A DNA stretch of 64,000 bases from Thiobacillus sp. UBA3361 (GTDB lineage Bacteria > Pseudomonadota > Gammaproteobacteria > Burkholderiales > Thiobacillaceae), in the NCBI GenBank assembly GCA_002360535.1, contig DEQR01000064.1:78074-142073 (forward strand), given 5' to 3'. Shown piece after piece: positions 58,822-64,000 of the stretch (position 1 is the stretch's first letter; the number at the start of each line of letters is the position of its first letter). The position numbers were made by a program, and so were the translations under genes. The notes under the pieces were generated by a model. The model did not search any database. It was not told the origin of the DNA and saw nothing but the letters and a program-made list of their open reading frames with translations.

Positions 58822-61800
58822 ATGACCCGCCCGAACTCGGCGCATCCCAGGGTGGACGTCATCGTCCCTACCTACAACTACGGCCACTATCTTGGCGCCT
58901 GCCTGCAATCGCTGCACGAACAGACCTTCACCGATTTCCGGGTGCTGATCATCGACAACGCCTCGGAGGACGACACCCCCGAGGTGGTGGCGGCCTGGCT
59001 GGAACGGGACGGGCGCTTCGAATATGTGCGCAACGAGACCAACATCGGCCTGCGCAACAGCCTGCAAAAGGCCTACGCCCTGACCGACAACGCCCTGGTG
59101 ATGATCCTGTCCTCCGACGATCAGCTCACCCCGCGCTTCCTGGAAACCGCCGTCGCGGCGCTGGACCGGCACCCGGAGTGCAGCTTCGCCTACAGCGGCT
59201 GGTATCTGTTCGTGGATCGCAACGGCGCCCAGAACCACGGCGTGGAGATCAACGTCTTCATGCCCCACCGGGAAAGCGGCGTGTATGACGAAACGGCCCT
59301 GCTGCTGTCGCACAACTGGATCACCAATTCCTTCACTCTGTTCCGGCGCGAGGTCTGCGACGCCATCGGCGGCATCACCCCGGCCCAGCTTCACCACGTG
59401 GGCGACTGGTTCCTGTGGGAGAGCTTCTCCGCCAAGGGGCCGGCCTACTATATCCACGAGCCGCTGGGCCGCTACCGCTCTCACGCCAACAGCGAATCCG
59501 ACCGGCTGATGGCCGACGAGAGCTCGGCCTTCGACCACCTGCATTTCTACGACACCATCTTCCAGTCGAAACAGTGGAGCTGGCCGATCCGCCTGCTGGC
59601 CAAGGCCAACGCAGCGCGCTGGCTGACCGGCGAGCCGTTGAGCGCCATCGTCCGCAAGATGGGCTGCGAGCGCGCCGAGCCCCTGATGCGCGTTTTCGTC
59701 AACCGGCATCGGGACGACCTCTACGTCGGCGCGGCCGAGTGCATCCTGTTCTACACCCCCAGCCAGGACTACCTGGACACCATCGACAACGGCCTCGGTC
59801 TGCTGCGCGAGGTCCTGGGCCGCAACCCGGAACACGCGCGGGCGCGCGCCGTCCTCGACCGTTTCCAGGCACGCCAAGTGCCGGGCGAAGGCGGTGGCCT
59901 GCCCGCCGGGAAACGCCGACAGGTGGTGGTCCTGTCGGTGGATGACACCGACTGGGCCTGCGCGCAGATCCGCCTGTTGCAGCCGCTGGCGCGCATCGCT
60001 GACGAATTCGAGACCGTCTGGGCGGTGCGCAACGAGGGCGGCGCCTACCTGACCAACCTGTCGCTGCTCTCCGGCGCCGACCTGGTGCTGATCCAGCGCA
60101 TTTATGCCCAGCAGCGCCTCAAGCACTACCTGGAGATGGTCTTCGACCTGGGACGGCCGGTGATCTACGAGATCGACGATCTGATGTTCGATCTGCCTGC
60201 CGACAACCCGCACTACGCCGAGACCCTGGCCAACCGTGAGGTGATTTTCGAGGCCATGCGCCGCGCCGACGCGGTGACGGTGAGCTGCCCGGCCCTGGCC
60301 GAGGCGGTGCGGCCCTATGCCAGGAAGGTCATCGTACTGCCCAACCTGGTCGAGGCCGACCTGTTCCGCGCCCCGGTGCGCGAGCCGGGCGAGGGGGTGA
60401 CCCTCGGCCTGGTGGGCACGCCCACCCACGAGAAGGACTTCGCCCTGGTGGACGAGGCCCTGGAGCAGGCCCTGGCCCTTCACCCCGGCCTGCGCATCGT
60501 CTTCATGGGTCTCATTCCGGCCCGCTGGGCGGACCACCCGGCGGTCAGCTATGTGCCCTTCGAGCTGGACTACCGGGCCTACGCCGGCCAGTTGAAATCG
60601 CTGGGCCTGGACATTGCCCTGGTGCCGCTGCAGGACAACCCCTTCAACCGGGCGAAGAGCAACATCAAGTGGCTGGAATACGCGGCGGCGGGCATCGCCG
60701 GCATCTTCAGCGACCTGCCGCCCTACGACACCGTGCGCGATGGGGAGACCGGCCTGAAAGTGGCCAACCGCACCGAAAGCTGGCTGGCCGCCATCCGCGA
60801 CCTGGTCGAGCACCCGGACAAGCGCGTCGCTATCGCCCGCGCCGCGCAACAGGAGGTGCTGGCCGACTGGACCACCGCCGCGCGCGCGGCCGAATATGCC
60901 GAGGCCTACCTTGAGGTGCTGGCCGGCCGGCCCAAGACACCGCTGACCCTGGCCGAGCAGGGCTACGACGCCGGCCACTTCTACGAGATATGGAAACAGG
61001 TGCACCAGCCCAGCTTGCGCGAGGCGGAATGGATCGCCGAGCGCATCGAGGCGATGCCCGCCGGACCGCTGTTCCACCTGGCGGTGATCGCCCCGCCCGG
61101 CGAGGAAGAGCGCCTGGTGCGCAACATCCGCGACCTGTCGAACCAGTTCTACCGCCGTTGGCGACTCACCGTGGTGGCCACGCTGCCTTACCCGGAGGGG
61201 CTGGAAGCCCTGCCGCAGCTCAACTGGATCGAGGCGCCCGGCGTCCATCCCCACGTCACAGCCAACCAGGCCCTGATGAGCGCCGAAGGGGAGGGCGACG
61301 TCTGGGTGGGCCTGATCGAGGCCGGCGACGGCCTAAGCCACCAGTCCCTGTTCCGGCTGGCCGACGCCATCAACCGGCATGCCGCCTGGCGGGTGGTCTA
61401 TACCGACGAGGACCGGCTGCTGGCCGACGGCCAGCGCGTCGAGCCGCATTTCCGCACCGATTTCAACCTGGACCTGCTGCGGTCATCACCCGCCGCCGTG
61501 GGCGGCCTGTTCGTGCTGCGCCGGGATCTGTTCCGGGACATGGGCGGCCTGCGTCCGGAGATGGATGGTGTCGAGTCCTACGACCTGGCCCTGCGCGCCC
61601 TGGAGGCAGCCGGCGGGGCGGCCTTCGGTCATGTCGCCGACGTGCTGTTCCACCGCTTCGAGCATGGCGGCCACTGCCCCCGCTCGGCGGAGGACTTGCA
61701 GGCCGCCCGCGACACGGCGCTGATGGAGCACTTCGCCCGTCAGGGCCTGGACGTGGATCTGGGCCGCGGCCTGCTGCCCGACAGCTACCGGGTCATGTAC

Positions 61801-63672
61801 CGCCACCCGGCCAAGCCGCGCGTGTCCGTCATCATCCCTACCCGGAACCAATCGGCGCTGCTGGCGCAATGTGTCGATAGCCTGCTGGAAAAGACCGCCT
61901 GGCCGGATTTCGAGGTGCTGATCATTGACAACGGCAGCGACGAACCGGCGGCCCTGGACTATCTGGCGCGTATCGGAGCCGATCCGCGCGTGCGGGTGCT
62001 GAGCTATACGGACAGCTTCAATTTCTCGGCCATGAACAACCTGGCCGCCCGCCACGCGACCGGCGACTACCTGCTGCTGCTCAACAACGATACCGCCGTG
62101 CTGCACGAGGACTGGCTGGACGAGATGATGGGCCACGCCCAGCGCCCTGAGGTGGGCATCGTCGGCGCGCGGCTGCTGTTCCCGGACGGCAAGGTACAGC
62201 ACGCCGGGGTTATCCTGGGCCTGGGCGACACGCCCGCCGAGCACGCCTTCAGCGGTTTCGAGTCCACCGAGCCCGGCTACGCCGGCCGCGCCCTGCTGAC
62301 GCAGGACTACAGCGTCGTCACCGCCGCCTGCCTGCTGGTGCGCAAGTCCATCTACGAAGCGGTGGAAGGCCTGGACGAGACCCGTTTCAAGGTGGCCTTC
62401 AACGACGTGGATTTCTGTCTCAAGGTGCGCCAGGCCGGCTGGCTGGTGGTCTGGACCCCCTTCGCCATGCTCCTGCACGACGCCGGCAGCAGCCAGCGCG
62501 GCGGCGTGGAGGCCAAGGAGGATGCGGACAAGAAGGCGCGCTTCCAGACCGAGCGGGAGGCCATGTTTGGCAAGTGGCGCGGCTGGATCGGCTTCGACCC
62601 GGCCTACAACCGCAACCTCAGCTTCGCCGGCCGCGACTTCAAGATCGAGATTTCCCCGGCCCTGACCTTCGACCCGGATTGGCGCCCGAGGCCGCGTATC
62701 ATCGCCCACCCGGCCGACCGCATGGGCTGCGGCGAGTACCGCATCATCGCCCCCATGCGCGCCCTCAACGACGGCGGCCGGGCGATGGGCTGGGAGACCG
62801 GACACTACCTCAGCGAGCCGGAACTGTTCCGCTTCGAGCCGGACAGCATCGTCATGCAGCGCCAGGTGGAATGGAGCCAGATCGAGTTGATCGAGCGCTA
62901 CGCGCGCCACAGCAAGGCCTTCCGCGTGTTCGAACTGGATGACCTGCTCACCAACGTGCCGGTGAAGAGCTCCCGCAAGAAGGATTTCGTGAAGATGAAG
63001 GACCTGCACCAGCGCTTCCGCAAGGCGGTGGCCCTGTGCAACCGTTTCGTGGTGTCCACCGACTACCTGGCCGAGGAGTACCAGGGCTATACCGATGAGG
63101 TGGTGGCCATCCCCAACTATCTGGAGCGCGCCCGCTGGGGCCGCTTTAAGCCGCTGCGCCGGCAGGGCGACAAGCTGCGCGTCGGCTGGGCCGGCAGCGT
63201 CACCCACGACGGTGATCTGCTGGAGATCATCGACCTGGTGCGCGCCACGGCCCGGGAGGTGGACTGGATCTTCTTCGGCATGTGCCCGGAGGAGTTGCGG
63301 CCGGTGATCAAGGAATTCCACCCCCCTGTTCCGCTGGAGGACTATCCCGCCAAGCTGGCCAGTCTGAACCTGGACCTGGCCGTCGCGCCGCTGGAGGACG
63401 TGCCCTTCAACCACGGCAAGAGCCATCTGCGCCTGCTGGAATACGGCATCCTGGGTTTTCCGGTGATCTGCACGGATATCACCCCCTATCGCGGCGCCTA
63501 CCCGGTCACGCGGGTCGCCAACCGCTACAGGGACTGGGTGGAGGCGGTGCGCGGCCACATCGCCGACCCGGACGAACTGGCCAGGCGCGGCGATGCCCTG
63601 CGCGACCACATCCGCGCCCACTGGATGCTGGAAGACCATCTGGACGTATGGCTGAAGGCTTGGCTACCCTGA
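58822..63672 (+). CDS. Multi-module glycosyltransferase (five GT-like modules)
   Basis: 1616-residue protein. Visible modules: GT2 at about 8-260 (VDVIVPTYNYGHYLGACL, SSDDQLTPRF); GT-B-like at about 365-700 (VIYEIDDLMFDLP, LGLVGTPTHEKDF); GT2-like at about 750-965 (VVYTDEDRLL with VEPHFRTDFN, but no clean nucleotide motif); full GT2 at about 998-1260 (VSVIIPTRNQSALL, LLLNNDTAV); and GT-B-like at about 1290-1610 (FELDDLLTNVP, VGWAGSVTHDGDL). No membrane segment is seen. The GT-B-like modules resemble each other, indicating internal duplication. Likely polymerises or decorates a glycan in one polypeptide. SD AGAGGAAG. Confidence 0.88.
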   Translation: MTRPNSAHPRVDVIVPTYNYGHYLGACLQSLHEQTFTDFRVLIIDNASEDDTPEVVAAWLERDGRFEYVRNETNIGLRNSLQKAYALTDNALVMILSSDDQLTPRFLETAVAALDRHPECSFAYSGWYLFVDRNGAQNHGVEINVFMPHRESGVYDETALLLSHNWITNSFTLFRREVCDAIGGITPAQLHHVGDWFLWESFSAKGPAYYIHEPLGRYRSHANSESDRLMADESSAFDHLHFYDTIFQSKQWSWPIRLLAKANAARWLTGEPLSAIVRKMGCERAEPLMRVFVNRHRDDLYVGAAECILFYTPSQDYLDTIDNGLGLLREVLGRNPEHARARAVLDRFQARQVPGEGGGLPAGKRRQVVVLSVDDTDWACAQIRLLQPLARIADEFETVWAVRNEGGAYLTNLSLLSGADLVLIQRIYAQQRLKHYLEMVFDLGRPVIYEIDDLMFDLPADNPHYAETLANREVIFEAMRRADAVTVSCPALAEAVRPYARKVIVLPNLVEADLFRAPVREPGEGVTLGLVGTPTHEKDFALVDEALEQALALHPGLRIVFMGLIPARWADHPAVSYVPFELDYRAYAGQLKSLGLDIALVPLQDNPFNRAKSNIKWLEYAAAGIAGIFSDLPPYDTVRDGETGLKVANRTESWLAAIRDLVEHPDKRVAIARAAQQEVLADWTTAARAAEYAEAYLEVLAGRPKTPLTLAEQGYDAGHFYEIWKQVHQPSLREAEWIAERIEAMPAGPLFHLAVIAPPGEEERLVRNIRDLSNQFYRRWRLTVVATLPYPEGLEALPQLNWIEAPGVHPHVTANQALMSAEGEGDVWVGLIEAGDGLSHQSLFRLADAINRHAAWRVVYTDEDRLLADGQRVEPHFRTDFNLDLLRSSPAAVGGLFVLRRDLFRDMGGLRPEMDGVESYDLALRALEAAGGAAFGHVADVLFHRFEHGGHCPRSAEDLQAARDTALMEHFARQGLDVDLGRGLLPDSYRVMYRHPAKPRVSVIIPTRNQSALLAQCVDSLLEKTAWPDFEVLIIDNGSDEPAALDYLARIGADPRVRVLSYTDSFNFSAMNNLAARHATGDYLLLLNNDTAVLHEDWLDEMMGHAQRPEVGIVGARLLFPDGKVQHAGVILGLGDTPAEHAFSGFESTEPGYAGRALLTQDYSVVTAACLLVRKSIYEAVEGLDETRFKVAFNDVDFCLKVRQAGWLVVWTPFAMLLHDAGSSQRGGVEAKEDADKKARFQTEREAMFGKWRGWIGFDPAYNRNLSFAGRDFKIEISPALTFDPDWRPRPRIIAHPADRMGCGEYRIIAPMRALNDGGRAMGWETGHYLSEPELFRFEPDSIVMQRQVEWSQIELIERYARHSKAFRVFELDDLLTNVPVKSSRKKDFVKMKDLHQRFRKAVALCNRFVVSTDYLAEEYQGYTDEVVAIPNYLERARWGRFKPLRRQGDKLRVGWAGSVTHDGDLLEIIDLVRATAREVDWIFFGMCPEELRPVIKEFHPPVPLEDYPAKLASLNLDLAVAPLEDVPFNHGKSHLRLLEYGILGFPVICTDITPYRGAYPVTRVANRYRDWVEAVRGHIADPDELARRGDALRDHIRAHWMLEDHLDVWLKAWLP

Positions 63673-63794
63673 GAACTCGTGTAAATTTCTGCTGCGCGTC
63701 CCGATCTCGAAGCTGCGATGCTCGCCGTACTCGAGTACGGCTGCGCTTCTCGCTTCGACCCCGAGCCGCTCGCGACGAAATTTCCATCGAGTTC
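63673..63794. repeat. Long imperfect palindromic element after the giant glycosyltransferase gene
   Basis: Outer arms gaactcg / cgagttc (63673-63679, 63788-63794) and aaatttc / gaaattt inside them (63683-63689, 63777-63783). Next come cgaagc / gcttcg (63708-63713, 63752-63757), and at the centre a perfect 18-bp palindrome gccgtac-tcga-gtacggc (63724-63741). It lacks a T-tract. It fills nearly all of the gap and looks like a dispersed, structured repeat. Confidence 0.75.
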
Positions 63795-63802
63795 ACCCAC
63801 CT

Positions 63803-64000
63803 TTGAAATCGCCTCCTCACATCCGTCCAGTGACCGCCGCCCAAACCCTGCAACACGCCCTCAACCTGCACGCCCAGGGCCGCTTCGCCGAGGCGGAGCA
63901 GGGCTACCTGCAATGCCTGATGGATGCCCCGGACAACGGCGACGCGATGGGCATGCTGGGCCTGCTGCGTCTGCAGACCGGGCGGTTGCGCGAGGCCCTG
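63803..64000 (+). CDS. TPR-repeat protein, 5' part only
   Basis: An open frame running off the window end. From TTG 63803 or, alternatively, GTG 63830, it reads TAAQTLQHALNLHAQGRFAEAE, then GYLQCLMDAPDNGDAMGMLG and LLRLQTGRLREAL, clear TPR helices. Neither start has a good SD. TPR proteins beside glycosyltransferases can be O-GlcNAc-transferase-like or scaffold proteins; too little is visible to choose. Confidence 0.6.
   Translation, partial: MKSPPHIRPVTAAQTLQHALNLHAQGRFAEAEQGYLQCLMDAPDNGDAMGMLGLLRLQTGRLREAL

Noticed and set aside
58681..61254. 857-codon minus-strand open frame opposite the giant glycosyltransferase
   Set aside because: The plus strand encodes clear GT modules throughout; the antisense product is His/Gly/Val-rich without motifs.
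61486..63639. 717-codon minus-strand open frame
   Set aside because: Same reason: antisense to the GT2 and GT-B-like modules, with no domain similarity.

Overview
The window is GC-rich and very densely coded. It reads as chromosome of a motile, Gram-negative proteobacterium, most likely a betaproteobacterium. The supporting evidence is a gloB / yafS-like / rnhA / dnaQ block, a yejABEF-type transporter, a flgA-flgM-flgN arm divergent from one flgBCDEFGHIJKL operon, a FlgJ carrying the muramidase domain, and rnr-rlmB. Genus assignment is not possible from the sequence alone. There are no rRNA genes, transposases, integrases or CRISPR arrays. One tRNA (Leu, anticodon CAG) is present.

Region 1 (1-16.9 kb) is housekeeping: ppiD, fabI, a yejABEF-like peptide ABC transporter, mltD, gloB, a yafS-like methyltransferase, rnhA, dnaQ, a TonB-dependent receptor, a periplasmic ABC_sub_bind-like protein and a small CopZ-like metal chaperone. 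Region 2 (16.9-30.2 kb) is flagellar: flgA-flgM-flgN on the minus strand, a diguanylate cyclase in between, then flgB to flgL on the plus strand behind a textbook sigma-54 promoter. Region 3 (30.2-36.6 kb) makes nucleotide sugars: galE, a coiled-coil gene, rfbB-rfbA-rfbC-rfbD (dTDP-L-rhamnose) and a bifunctional manC. Region 4 (36.6-42.4 kb) holds an ArfA-like small gene, tRNA-Leu(CAG), rnr, rlmB, hpt, an S-methyl-5'-thioinosine phosphorylase and def.

Region 5 (42.4-64 kb) is the most unusual part. Two short paralogous flagellins flank an unrecognised gene and are followed by flbT and flaF, flagellin regulators and chaperones best known from Alphaproteobacteria. After only about 25 bp the strand continues into rfbF-rfbG-rfbH, a cupin epimerase and an SDR reductase, a set that resembles the CDP-ascarylose (3,6-dideoxyhexose) pathway. 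It then continues into a GT2, three different radical SAM proteins, a GT4-like protein, an FkbM-type methyltransferase and a 1616-residue multi-module glycosyltransferase. All of these are co-directional, with overlaps or short gaps. My inference is a flagellin (or surface glycan) glycosylation island in which an alpha-type flagellin module and a radical SAM sugar or glycan-tailoring pathway sit in one transcriptional stretch.

Regulation visible in the sequence includes a sigma-54 promoter before flgB, a sigma-54 promoter before the second flagellin and a sigma-28-like promoter before the first. A tRNA-Leu promoter has its -35 box overlapping the rnr start codon. Several small palindromic repeat elements lie between genes, and some have been incorporated into the ends of coding sequences.
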